Shown piece by piece: positions 1-9,000 of a stretch of DNA of 26,857 nucleotides (within the stretch, counting starts at the first letter, position 1; the number at the start of each line of letters is the position of its first letter). The stretch is taken from contig JAZQZM010000055.1 in NCBI GenBank assembly GCA_045634085.1, forward strand, positions 1 to 26,857. The letters are read 5' to 3'. This DNA comes from HGM04593 sp045634085 (GTDB lineage Bacteria > Bacteroidota > Bacteroidia > Bacteroidales > Bacteroidaceae). The notes beneath the pieces are model-generated. The model was not told where the DNA came from and ran no database searches. It saw only the letters and a program-made list of their open reading frames with translations. A program made the position numbers and the translations under genes.

Positions 1-1
1 T

Positions 2-1579
2 GCTTACGCAAAGGGTGAGAAGAACTATGAGCAATACACCTTGCGTATGCAGGAGATTGCTATCGAGTACCACCGCAAGCAGTTGCAGCATACTGACCTC
101 TCCGCGCTGGAGCGTTTGGGTATCGAGGCCGATTATTACGAGGCTGTAAGGAAGAAGCAGGAACAGGAGAACGGATTTGCAGAAGAGCGTAGCAAAGAGG
201 CCATACAGACTGCCAAAGAGCAGGAAGAAGAGAGGTACAGCACACTGCTTGCAACAGAGAAGCAGAGGTACATCGACGGCAAGATTTCGCTTGCCGAGTA
301 CCAAAGCGCAGTGCAGTTGGCCGAACTTGAACATCTTCGTCGAATGACACTGATATTCGAGAAAGGAAGCAATGAATATGTGCAGGCAAATGCACGCTAT
401 CAAGACCGCCTCATTGCCGACCAACAGGCAAGACAACGAGAGAGTGAGAGGCTGGAGCGTGAACATTTGAACGAACTTGCAAGGCTGAAGAAGGAGTATT
501 TCGGCAATTCTCCTGCCGAGAATGAAGCACTGCTTAACAAAGACCTCGCTAACCTCAAATTGGTTTACGATGCAGAAATTCTTGCAGCAGGCGACAATGC
601 GGCAGAGAAGTTACGCATTGATGAAGCATACGAACAGGCGAAGTTGGCTCTTCGCCGGAAATACGGTATGCTTACAGAAGAGGAGAACAAGAATTTTATC
701 CTGCAAAGCGTCGAATGGCTGGAGAGCGACGGGGGAGAAGCACTGACCGGCACAATAGACACGCTTGTTTCGGGAATGTCATCTATCTTCAGCAGTCTTT
801 CTTCAATCATACAGGCAGAGTTGGAGGTGCAGACAGCAGCCATTGAGAGCAGATACGACAAGGAAATATCAATGGCCGAGGGCAACACCTATAAGGTGAA
901 GAAATTAGAGGAACAGAAAGAAAAGGAGATAGCGAAGCTGAAGAACGAGGCGAACAAGAAGATGTTCGCAATGCAGGTCGTGCAGGCTGTTGCACAGACA
1001 GCACAGAATGCAATATCGGCATACGGTTCGGCAGCAGCCATTCCTCTTGTCGGTTTTATCCTTGCTCCTATTGCAGCAGCTACAGCGATAGCAGCAGGAG
1101 TACTGCAAATAGCGGCCATTAAGAAGCAACAGCAAATATCGCAGTCGCAAGGATATATGCAAGGCGGTTTCACTAAACCGGGCAGGCCCGACGAGGTGGC
1201 AGGCGTGGTACACGCAGGCGAGTGGGTGGCATCGCAGGCTCTGTTGGCTTCACCAGTTGCACGCCCGATGATTGATGCAATGGACTATGCACAACGTACC
1301 AATACGATTGGTTCTCTTCGTGCCGATGATGTTTCCCGTTCCATTACTGCCCCTATGGTTGCAGCACAGCAACAGCGTGAGGTGCGCGTAATTGTGGAAA
1401 GATCCGAGCAGGAGCAGAAGCCCGACACGGAACTTTCCTCTACAATACGCCGTTTGAACGAGCGTTTGAACGAGCCATTCGTTACGATAAACACCATTGA
1501 GGGCGATTATGGTATCAAGCAGGCGCAGGACGAGTACGACAAACTGATTAGAAACAAAACACCTAAATCAAGAAGATAA
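2..1579 (+). CDS. Phage tail tape-measure protein, C-terminal part (5' truncated by window)
   Basis: The reading frame is open from base 2, so the gene begins before the window; the first visible ATG at 41 is probably internal. The visible ~525 residues are mostly charged, Glu/Lys/Arg/Gln-rich helix with coiled-coil character, typical of the rod that sets phage tail length. About 320-360 residues after the ATG lies a hydrophobic Ala/Ile-rich segment, as seen in tape-measure proteins, which may contact the host membrane during injection. After it comes a Gly-rich stretch ending in VAGVVHAGEWVAS, a C-terminal motif common in tape-measure proteins of Bacteroidetes phages. The stop is 1 nt before the next start, so the two tail genes are probably cotranscribed. 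Family assignment rests on composition, that motif and context, not on a catalytic signature. Confidence 0.75.
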   Translation, partial: AYAKGEKNYEQYTLRMQEIAIEYHRKQLQHTDLSALERLGIEADYYEAVRKKQEQENGFAEERSKEAIQTAKEQEEERYSTLLATEKQRYIDGKISLAEYQSAVQLAELEHLRRMTLIFEKGSNEYVQANARYQDRLIADQQARQRESERLEREHLNELARLKKEYFGNSPAENEALLNKDLANLKLVYDAEILAAGDNAAEKLRIDEAYEQAKLALRRKYGMLTEEENKNFILQSVEWLESDGGEALTGTIDTLVSGMSSIFSSLSSIIQAELEVQTAAIESRYDKEISMAEGNTYKVKKLEEQKEKEIAKLKNEANKKMFAMQVVQAVAQTAQNAISAYGSAAAIPLVGFILAPIAAATAIAAGVLQIAAIKKQQQISQSQGYMQGGFTKPGRPDEVAGVVHAGEWVASQALLASPVARPMIDAMDYAQRTNTIGSLRADDVSRSITAPMVAAQQQREVRVIVERSEQEQKPDTELSSTIRRLNERLNEPFVTINTIEGDYGIKQAQDEYDKLIRNKTPKSRR

Positions 1580-1580
1580 T

Positions 1581-3377
1581 ATGCAGATAATTGTTAATGG
1601 CAAGCCAGCCTACATAAAGAAAGGCTCTTCGTTTCAGTTCGTGGCCGAGAACAGGCACTTCACAGGTTCGGACTCCTATTCGCTCTCTATTACCTTTCCG
1701 CTGAAAGGGTGCAGTGAGAATATCGCAATATTCGGCAATATTCATCGCACGGATATTGAGGAGAAGCAGATAAAGTATGACTGTACGATTATTGACAAGA
1801 AGTTCCGTCGTGAGGGTATTATTACCATTACGAGCATATCGGACAGCGAGGTAAAGACGCAGTTCCTTGAAGGTCGTAGCGTACAGAATTATGATATAAA
1901 GTTTGATGAAATTTATATCAATGAATTGCAGCTTGGCTCATATTCTCCGACTCTTACTTCATCGCCATACGATAGTTGGCGCGGTATTGACCGTAGCCAA
2001 AATTATGTTGCTCTTCCGTGGGTGAACAACTCCAGCGGTAATGTGCAGAACAAGATTACAAAGCCGTCATCAGGCGCGAATTGGCAATGGGATAGCGAAG
2101 TGAAAGGGCTGTCATATCAACCTTACCTTGTATATATAATAAGGCTTATATGTATTAGACTTGAATACGAGGTTGATATTTCCGAGATTGAGAAGTCGCA
2201 ATACAAGTACCTCATTATATGCAATGCCTTGCCCTATGCTTGGGAAAATTACTATTGGGAGTCTATTCTGCCTCATTGGACTGTTACGGAGTTCTTCGAG
2301 CAGTTGGGCTATCTGCTTGGGGGTGATTTCAGTATCGACCATAAGGCACATAGCATCGTGTTCCGCTTTACCCGAAGCGAACAAGAGGAGATACCGCCTT
2401 GCCGTATCGACAAGGTTGTAGATAGTTATTCTGCCGATGTTTCACAGGATAATGCCTGCAAGTACATCGAGCAGGTAGGTTTGAGGTATGCGGACTGCGA
2501 CCACCAAGCTTGGAAGAGTTATGTCTGCGATTGGTTCATCAGCGAGAATAGGCGTTCCGTAAAGGAATTTCCCGATATGGGAGAATTTGAGTATTATCTT
2601 TATCAATATATGGACGACTCGGACGATAGGGGCGGTTATTGGTATGAGAGAAGCGGATGCGTGCGTGCAATGAACTACATTTTCTATGTAAAAGATGTTG
2701 ATACCTATTTTGTAGCAAGGTGCTTTTATTGTCGGAAGCGGACAGGCGACTTTACTTGGTGGCAACAGGAGTATGTGGTTATGCCTATAAATGTTTTTAG
2801 AGAGAGAAAAAGCAGTAATGAGAATGGCGAAACCATTGAACTGAAATGCGTACCTGTATGGCTGGATAATGTAGAGGGCTATAATTGGAGTATATATCTC
2901 GACCTGCCGGAGTTTGATGCGTCAGCTTCTGAAGAGAACTATGAGCGCACGAATGACAATAACGGCTGGAACCCGTCAGGGCAACAGGTGCCTGTTGTAA
3001 ATAATCTGCTTGCCGGGGAGAGGGAGAGAAAGACGGAATTCTTCGATAAGATATATCTTGGTTTTTGGACGGGAAATGCACTTACAACATACCTTATGCC
3101 GTGTCCGATTATTGATTACATTACAGTCGTCGGTGAGCGAACTTATCATATTAAAGATATGTCGCTTCGTCTTACGAATGGCTATAACAAACAGCAATTC
3201 TATACCCTTGAAGAAAATGTCAAATATACTTTCTCCTTCCTTGCAGATGATATACCTAACCCTCGTGCCCTGTTCTATATAAAAGGGCAGAGGTATTTGT
3301 GTGAAAAAATAACTGCAACATTCACTGAAAATGGAATGTCGCAGTTATTGAAAGGGGTTTTTTATAAGGTCAAATGA
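1581..3377 (+). CDS. Phage tail-associated structural protein, family not identified
   Basis: This 598-residue protein follows the tape-measure gene after 1 nt. It has no signal peptide or membrane segment and looks beta-rich, with many aromatic residues (Tyr and Trp) and short alternating stretches. Its N-terminus (IIVNGKPAYIKKGSSFQFV) reads like a small beta domain. Position directly after the tape measure is where distal-tail, hub or baseplate proteins are encoded in siphophages, so a tail-tip role is likely, but I recognise no specific family. The start ATG at 1581 is the only sensible one given the upstream stop. The C-terminus overlaps the stop region of the convergent integrase gene by 8 bp, so the two messages would be complementary at their ends. 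Confidence 0.6.
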   Translation: MQIIVNGKPAYIKKGSSFQFVAENRHFTGSDSYSLSITFPLKGCSENIAIFGNIHRTDIEEKQIKYDCTIIDKKFRREGIITITSISDSEVKTQFLEGRSVQNYDIKFDEIYINELQLGSYSPTLTSSPYDSWRGIDRSQNYVALPWVNNSSGNVQNKITKPSSGANWQWDSEVKGLSYQPYLVYIIRLICIRLEYEVDISEIEKSQYKYLIICNALPYAWENYYWESILPHWTVTEFFEQLGYLLGGDFSIDHKAHSIVFRFTRSEQEEIPPCRIDKVVDSYSADVSQDNACKYIEQVGLRYADCDHQAWKSYVCDWFISENRRSVKEFPDMGEFEYYLYQYMDDSDDRGGYWYERSGCVRAMNYIFYVKDVDTYFVARCFYCRKRTGDFTWWQQEYVVMPINVFRERKSSNENGETIELKCVPVWLDNVEGYNWSIYLDLPEFDASASEENYERTNDNNGWNPSGQQVPVVNNLLAGERERKTEFFDKIYLGFWTGNALTTYLMPCPIIDYITVVGERTYHIKDMSLRLTNGYNKQQFYTLEENVKYTFSFLADDIPNPRALFYIKGQRYLCEKITATFTENGMSQLLKGVFYKVK

Positions 3378-4515
3378 TTGCTCTTGAAAGGTCGTTTGCG
3401 TGGTTGGCTATGGTAGATTTCAGCACCTTTGCATAGATTTGTGTTGTCTTTACATCTTTATGGCCTAACATACGCGCGACCTTTTCAATAGGTATGTCGT
3501 GCGATAGGCTTAATGTCGCGAATGAGTGCCGGGCAACGTGGAATGTTACAGGCTTATTCAGCCCCAATCGCACCTCAATCATATGCAGGCTATCATTCGC
3601 TTTTTGGTTGCTTATTTTGGGGAGCCTGAAATTGTACCTTTTCAATACTTCCATTGCAGGTGGTAGTATGGGGGTGAAAAAATTAGTACCTGTTTTCAGT
3701 CGAGAGCCGTCAATATAAAATAGGTCGTCTATTTGCTCCGTCATCGTAAAGAAATCAAAGTCCTGCGTATCACAAAAGGCAAGTCCTGTATATGATGCAA
3801 AGATGAAGAGGTCGCGTACACGGGCTTCTCTTTGGGGAAGTTCAATTTCTCGCATTTTCTTCAGTTCAATTTCCGATAGAGGCCTGCGCTCTTTGCATTT
3901 ACCGCGAGGGAACTTTACAATGTCGTAGGGGTCTTTATCTATAAGTCCTCTTTCATAAGCAAGTCTAACGTATAGTTTTACCCTTTTATGATAGTTGTAA
4001 ACCGCTACATCTGTCCTTGTTCCGTCTTCTCTCAACCACAAATCAAACTCCTTCAGCTTCTTAACGGTGAGGTCGGCCATAGTAATTATTCCTCCCCACC
4101 TTTTTAGGGTATCTACGGCAACATATTTTTGCCGTTTTGTGCTTTCTCTGCTTTTCTCAACTTCAATGGCCTTTTGCATGAACTCTATAAAATTGTTGTT
4201 AGAGCCATTATTGGATTTTTCTTCCTTGACCTTTTCTGCTGTTCTTGTCTCTACTCCGATATGCTTGTTGAAATTATCAACTGTCATCTCTTCGCCAAGA
4301 AGTTCCATAGCACTTACTATCTTCTGATAGTTTGCGATTTCCCTCTTTAAGAATGGGGCATCTTTGTAAACTTCCCATTCTTCGGGAGTCATTGAGTCTA
4401 CGATGATTTTCTTTACCGCAAGTCGGGATAGTTGAATTATGATTTCAACATTGCCCTTACCTGTTGCTTCAACTCTCTTTCTTCGGTCAAAGACCACTCT
4501 TACATTTGTTGCCAT
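3370..4515 (-). CDS. Tyrosine recombinase / phage integrase
   Basis: A 381-residue site-specific recombinase expected to catalyse integration and excision of the prophage. The N-terminal ~100 residues form an arm-binding-type domain, residues ~108-200 the SAM-like core-binding domain, and ~210-381 the catalytic domain. Visible active-site residues are Lys274, His326-x-x-Arg329, His352 and the nucleophile Tyr361 (in TTQIYAKV). The first catalytic Arg, usually in TGLR, is replaced by Ala246 in SYTGLAFCD. Loss of this Arg is known in Bacteroidetes recombinases such as IntDOT, so the enzyme is probably active. It lies about 350 bp from a tRNA-Arg gene, points away from it and converges with the tail gene. 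The ATG at 4515 is preceded by an A/T-rich leader without a Shine-Dalgarno sequence. Confidence 0.93.
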   Translation of the reverse strand: MATNVRVVFDRRKRVEATGKGNVEIIIQLSRLAVKKIIVDSMTPEEWEVYKDAPFLKREIANYQKIVSAMELLGEEMTVDNFNKHIGVETRTAEKVKEEKSNNGSNNNFIEFMQKAIEVEKSRESTKRQKYVAVDTLKRWGGIITMADLTVKKLKEFDLWLREDGTRTDVAVYNYHKRVKLYVRLAYERGLIDKDPYDIVKFPRGKCKERRPLSEIELKKMREIELPQREARVRDLFIFASYTGLAFCDTQDFDFFTMTEQIDDLFYIDGSRLKTGTNFFTPILPPAMEVLKRYNFRLPKISNQKANDSLHMIEVRLGLNKPVTFHVARHSFATLSLSHDIPIEKVARMLGHKDVKTTQIYAKVLKSTIANHANDLSRAII

Positions 4516-4799
4516 AGTCGTAATTTTTTTTGCGAACAGGTGAGAAATGACAAGAGAACTGTTAATTATTCTTAAAAATGCATTGGCTCTACGATTATGG
4601 CTGAATTTTCGTGAAAGTTGGCAAACTTGGTTTGCATTTTAGGCAGGTTGGTTTGCACTTGGTTTGCATTTTTTGTCTTTTTCAGTCTTTTTTTGTCTTT
4701 CTCTGTCTGCTCAATAGTTAAACAAAAAATAAATTTAAGTTACGACTATCTAACAAATAAACTATTGATATTCCTTTAATTACCTCGTTTTAAGCATAT
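4516..4799. other. Integrase upstream region, no gene
   Basis: This A/T-rich stretch between the integrase start and the tRNA terminator holds no convincing coding sequence. It contains three copies of TTGGTTTGCA, several GTCTTT repeats on the plus strand (about 4674-4707) and a small inverted repeat GCAAAC-TTG-GTTTGC at 4621-4635. It is the natural place for the integrase promoter and the recombinase arm-binding sites. I could not identify a clear TAnnTTTG promoter for the integrase. Confidence 0.5.
4627..4668 (+). repeat. Three direct copies of TTGGTTTGCA
   Basis: Exact 10-bp copies start at 4627, 4648 and 4659, spaced 21 and 11 bp, roughly two and one helical turns. They lie between the integrase gene and the tRNA target, where recombinase arm-type or accessory-factor sites are expected. 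The first copy is also half of the inverted repeat at 4621-4635. The function as binding sites is inferred. Confidence 0.55.
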
Positions 4800-4834
4800 A
4801 AAAAAAGGAAAGTAAGATAAATAACTTACTTTCC
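4800..4834 (-). terminator. Rho-independent terminator after tRNA-Arg
   Basis: A perfect 10-bp stem (GGAAAGTAAG at 4807-4816 with CTTACTTTCC at 4825-4834) and an 8-nt A/T loop are followed, on the minus strand, by seven T residues (complement of A4800-4806). This fits termination of the tRNA transcript 28 nt beyond the mature 3' end. Confidence 0.8.
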
Positions 4835-4839
4835 CCTTT

Positions 4840-4861
4840 GTGATTCCGCTGCAATCATTCG

Positions 4862-4869
<8 letters not shown>
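4840..4869. repeat. Short duplication of the tRNA-Arg 3' end (candidate att trace)
   Basis: GTGATTCCG occurs at 4840-4848 and again at 4861-4869, 21 bp apart. The second copy is the acceptor-stem end of tRNA-Arg, and the match continues weakly with GC..AT after two mismatches. A partial copy of a tRNA 3' end next to an integrase is what past or alternative integration events leave behind, but 9 bp is short and chance is possible. Confidence 0.4.
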
Positions 4870-4935
<66 letters not shown>

Positions 4936-4981
4936 GACCTTGTTTATGGTATAAAACAGGCATGCGCCTGATTTTCGTTTG

Positions 4982-5013
4982 CAAAGATAGTGTGTTTCTT
5001 TCGTTGTGCCAAA
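4982..5013 (-). promoter_or_regulatory. Bacteroidetes-type promoter for tRNA-Arg
   Basis: On the minus strand a -33 TTTG (5013-5010) and a -7 TATCTTTG (4989-4982) are separated by 20 nt, matching the Bacteroidetes consensus TTTG-N19..20-TAnnTTTG. The start of transcription would fall about 40 nt before the mature tRNA 5' end. Confidence 0.75.
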
Positions 5014-5080
5014 GAATTTCGGTTTTTTTTGATGCTCGCTGTCAAAAGAACGTTGTGAACAGCGTTGTATTCCGGTTTTT

Positions 5081-5749
5081 CTATGACTTTACCTCTTCAA
5101 TGAGTCTTTTTAGCGAGGGTATGATAATCTCTTTCCTGCGCAGTTCTATGTAACCTTCGCCCTGCAGTTCGTTGAGTGCCTTTGATACGTTCAGGCGTGT
5201 CTCGCACAGAATATCGGCAAGACGTTCCATCTTTATCTGTACGCTTTTGCGTCCGTTTATGCTGTTGCAGCGCATACCGATGAATTGGGCAATGCGTCCT
5301 TTGATGCTTGTTGGGGTGTAGTTCCAGATGGCATGGCTCTGCATCTGCGTTCTGTGGCTTATCAGGTTAAGGAAGTTTATTGTGAATATCTTGTACTTTG
5401 TGAATTCACTGAAGAGGTACTGCTTGTCAATGACCAGTATTGTGCAGTTGCCTTTGGCGGTATATCTGCGTTTGAAGGTTGTGTCTTTGCCGAACAGTGA
5501 ATAAGGCTCTATGGCATAAGGGGAACTTATTTCCTCGGTAAGTGAATAGCTGCCGTCGGGTGCTGCAATGGTTGATTGTGCATCTCCATTGGTTACAATG
5601 ATGAACTTGTCGCAATACTCTCCGGTGCTGCAAATTGTCTCGCCATCCGACAGGTTCTGGAAATCGAAGGCTACCTTGTCAAGTATTGATGTTATTTCAT
5701 CTTTGCTCATGCCCTGAAAGTATGGCAGGCGTAGAAGACTTTCGTACAT
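5081..5749 (-). CDS. Crp/Fnr-family transcriptional regulator
   Basis: A 222-residue protein with the two-domain layout of the Crp/Fnr family: a cyclic-nucleotide-binding-type beta-roll (about residues 10-125), a connecting helix, and a winged helix-turn-helix (about 150-215). The recognition-helix region contains MERLADILCETRLNVSKAL followed by the wing GYIELRRKEIIIP. There is no N-terminal cysteine cluster, so it is not an iron-sulfur Fnr sensor, and the ligand is unknown. Length is normal for the family. It stands alone between tRNA-Arg and the divergently oriented GH85 gene, sharing a 261-bp upstream region with it, so it could regulate that gene, though nothing in the sequence proves this. 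Start chosen at the first ATG giving a full beta-roll. Confidence 0.88.
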   Translation of the reverse strand: MYESLLRLPYFQGMSKDEITSILDKVAFDFQNLSDGETICSTGEYCDKFIIVTNGDAQSTIAAPDGSYSLTEEISSPYAIEPYSLFGKDTTFKRRYTAKGNCTILVIDKQYLFSEFTKYKIFTINFLNLISHRTQMQSHAIWNYTPTSIKGRIAQFIGMRCNSINGRKSVQIKMERLADILCETRLNVSKALNELQGEGYIELRRKEIIIPSLKRLIEEVKS

Positions 5750-6010
5750 TGTTATCGTTTTTATATGTTATAACTATTTCCGGCGGCAAATAGTGTGCCG
5801 GTGGTGTGTATTTTTGTTTTTTTAACCTAATGCATGCTGCCAATCCGGTTAATGGCTTTATATTTTGTACAGGTTTGTCTGTTTGAGTATAATTCCCGCA
5901 AAAAGTAACGTTTCTTTAAAAAATATTCTATAAATTAGCGTCGGTTATCCATGAATGGCGCTTTTGGGACTGCCGGATTTGTGGTTGATGTTATATTTAA
6001 ATTCCATAAT

Positions 6011-9000
6011 ATGAAGAAAAGACATTTACTTACGTTTGCTGTTGCTCTGCTTTCGGCGGGTGCAATGGCCCAGAGTGTACCTACACATGCTAAGTATGTG
6101 GACAACGGTACGCCTGCAAACATTGTAGAGGCTCTGAAGAATTGGGAGCCTGGCAAGCCTTGGAACGGTGATGCCGGTTTCGTTGATGAGAACTTCTGGA
6201 TTTCACGTGTGCCGTTGAAGAACCGTTTCCGTCCGGGTGACCAGGCGAACGATGCTCTCAACGACGAGAACAACAAGAATTTCTGCTGGATGGCCCCTAC
6301 TGGTGAGATGACCAAGACATGGGGAGCTCTGCCACGTTACAACTTCGATGGTGATAACTTCAATATGTGGCAGTATGTCGACATCCATTCTAACTGGACA
6401 AACGGTTTCTGGCGTGTTCCCGGTGCGTTCAATGATGTCGCGCACAAGAACGGTGTAAAGACCGGTTGTACCTACTTCATAGACTGGGGTGCTCAGGTGA
6501 ATAACATGGAGGAGCCTGGAAAGACTCTCTATGACCTGGCGGCTACAGGAAGCAACTCTTATGGCGACAAGTATAAGTATTCACGTAAGCTCATACAGTT
6601 CCTGAAATACTATGGTATTGACGGTATCTGCTTCAACCCTGAGGGCTATTGGGGATATAATGTTTACAACCGTTTCATTCCTTTCCTTGCCGAGTGTCAC
6701 AGAATTGCCAAGGAATTGAACCATCCTTTCCATGTAGACTGGTATGCTTTTGTTACAAACAACGGTCAGCTTTCAGACAACGGCTGTAAACTCGATGCCA
6801 ATAGCCAGAACTGGTTCCACCACAAATCTACAGACCAGCCAGTAACTGATGTCTACTTCCTTAACTATAACTGGAGTGAGGGAGGTCTTGCAACAAGTGC
6901 CGAGACTGCAAAGAGCCTTGGACGTTCTACATTCGACGTGTATGCAGGCTTTGACATGCAGGGACGCGGATATGGAAGAAACGGTAATGCCGGTTGGAAT
7001 GCCCTGATGCGTCAGCCAGTCAGCATTGTAGTATGGGGTGCGCACGACCGCAACCAGCTGTATGTAAGTTCTACCGAAGGTGGCCAGAGTGACTACGCCG
7101 TGCAGAACGAGTATCAGAAGAAACAGGAGATGCTCTTCTCGGGCGGTAACCGCAACGTACTCAATATGCCGTCTCTGACCGATGCGAATGTGACATCTTC
7201 ATACAGTGACCTCAAGGATTGGCACGGTTATGCAACTGCAGTCATTGAGCGTTCTACACTCGACGAACTTCCTTTCGTGACACGTTTCAATTTGGGTAAC
7301 GGCCGTTTCTTCAACAAGGAGGGTGTGACTACATGGAACCACAAATGGTATAACTACGGTATGCAGGACCTGTTGCCTACATGGCGCTGGTGGGTTGACA
7401 ACGGTGACGGCAAGAGTGTGCCTGCCGATGCGGTCAACCTCGACTTCTGCTACGATGATGCTTGGTTTGCCGGTTCATGCCTTAAGATTCATGGCGCTAC
7501 AACGCGTTCCGACGTTCGTCTCTTTGCTACAAAGTGGAATGTAGCTTCGGAAAATGACGAGTTCCGTCTTGTATTCAAGCCTAAGACTGCTGCTTCAAAC
7601 CTTGAGCTTATGGTTGCAAAACAGGGTGGCGAGAACAGCTTTGTATACATTCCTGTTACTGGCGAAATAAAGGCTGGTGAGTGGAACGAGGTTGTTATAA
7701 AGGCCTCTGAGGCTGGTCTTGCAGTGGGCGATGTCATTGGTTGTGTTGGTCTTTCTGTAAAGAATACCAATGCGGCTTATGAGTTGCTGCTTGGCGAGTT
7801 CGCATTCGTTCCTGCTGGTTTCAACGAGCAGCCACAGACTCCTACTATCACTCATGCCGAGGTGATGAAGCGCTACTACAACCGTGCCGATATTAAATTG
7901 GTGTGGTCAATGCCTACTCCTGCTACACGTCCTGCTGAGTATGAGGGCTGCCCTGTATACAACGAGGAGGTTGGTACATGGTACTATGAGATTTATGTAA
8001 AGCAGGAGGGTCAGGAGACTCTGCTCACTACAACTACATCATGGGCCGCATATGTTGTAGATGCAACATTGATTCCAAAGGTAGACAAAATGCAGATTGG
8101 TGTACGTGCTGTAGGTAAGGACGGCCGTGCGATGGGAGATATCGTATGGAGCCAGGAGATTGAAGTGCCTTTGACAATGATTGAAACATTGACTGTTGAC
8201 AAGGATGTTATCAAGCCAAACGAGGAGTTCACAATCGGTTTTGAGGATCCTAACCATCCCGTCGCAGATATCAAGATATACAATGCTTTGACAAACGAAC
8301 TTAAGGCTAGTGCAAACGGTGTCCTCACAATGACAACTTCGTTGCCCGTTATTGGAAGCTATGATGTTGAGGTTACGACAAACGGTACTACACTTATGAA
8401 CCGTTCACTTATCCTTGTTACTCCCGAGACGACAGGACGTTTGCCGCAGATTAACGGCATTGAATCTGATGTTACCGAGGTTACTGGGCCCGAACAGGAG
8501 GTGAACTTTACTGCCGACATTGCAACCGGTACAGAGTTTAATGGTGCTCCTTGTACTGTTTCTCAGTCTTTGTACATGAGTGAACCTTATCAGTTCACCG
8601 TTGATGCAGCCGTGATGAGTGAGTATCAGAATACATCATTTGCACTTTGGTTCAAGGTGGAGAAGTTCGAGCATGCTTCATTGGGTACATTGCTCATGAC
8701 CAAGGTTAACCGCAATTATGGTAATACATGGACCGAGAATGTCTGGGGTGAGATGTGGACAGCCATCCGTCCTGCCGGATATGCAAAAAACAATAATTTG
8801 AAACGAGATAATGCCGAGAATGAGTTGTCACTCTGTGCAGATGCCCCCCCAGCCGGTACTGGCAACTATGAGCATAACAATGATGTCGATATCCTTTCTG
8901 ACGGCTATAGTCTGATGCCGGGTGTATGGTATCACGTGTGTGCTGTGAAGTCGGGCCGTAACCTGAGTCTTTACCTCAACGGTAAACTCATAGCCAGCGG

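Noticed and set aside
3370..4515. Integrase considered defective because the first catalytic Arg is Ala
   Set aside because: Loss of this Arg is an established feature of IntDOT-type Bacteroidetes recombinases, and the remaining catalytic residues are present.
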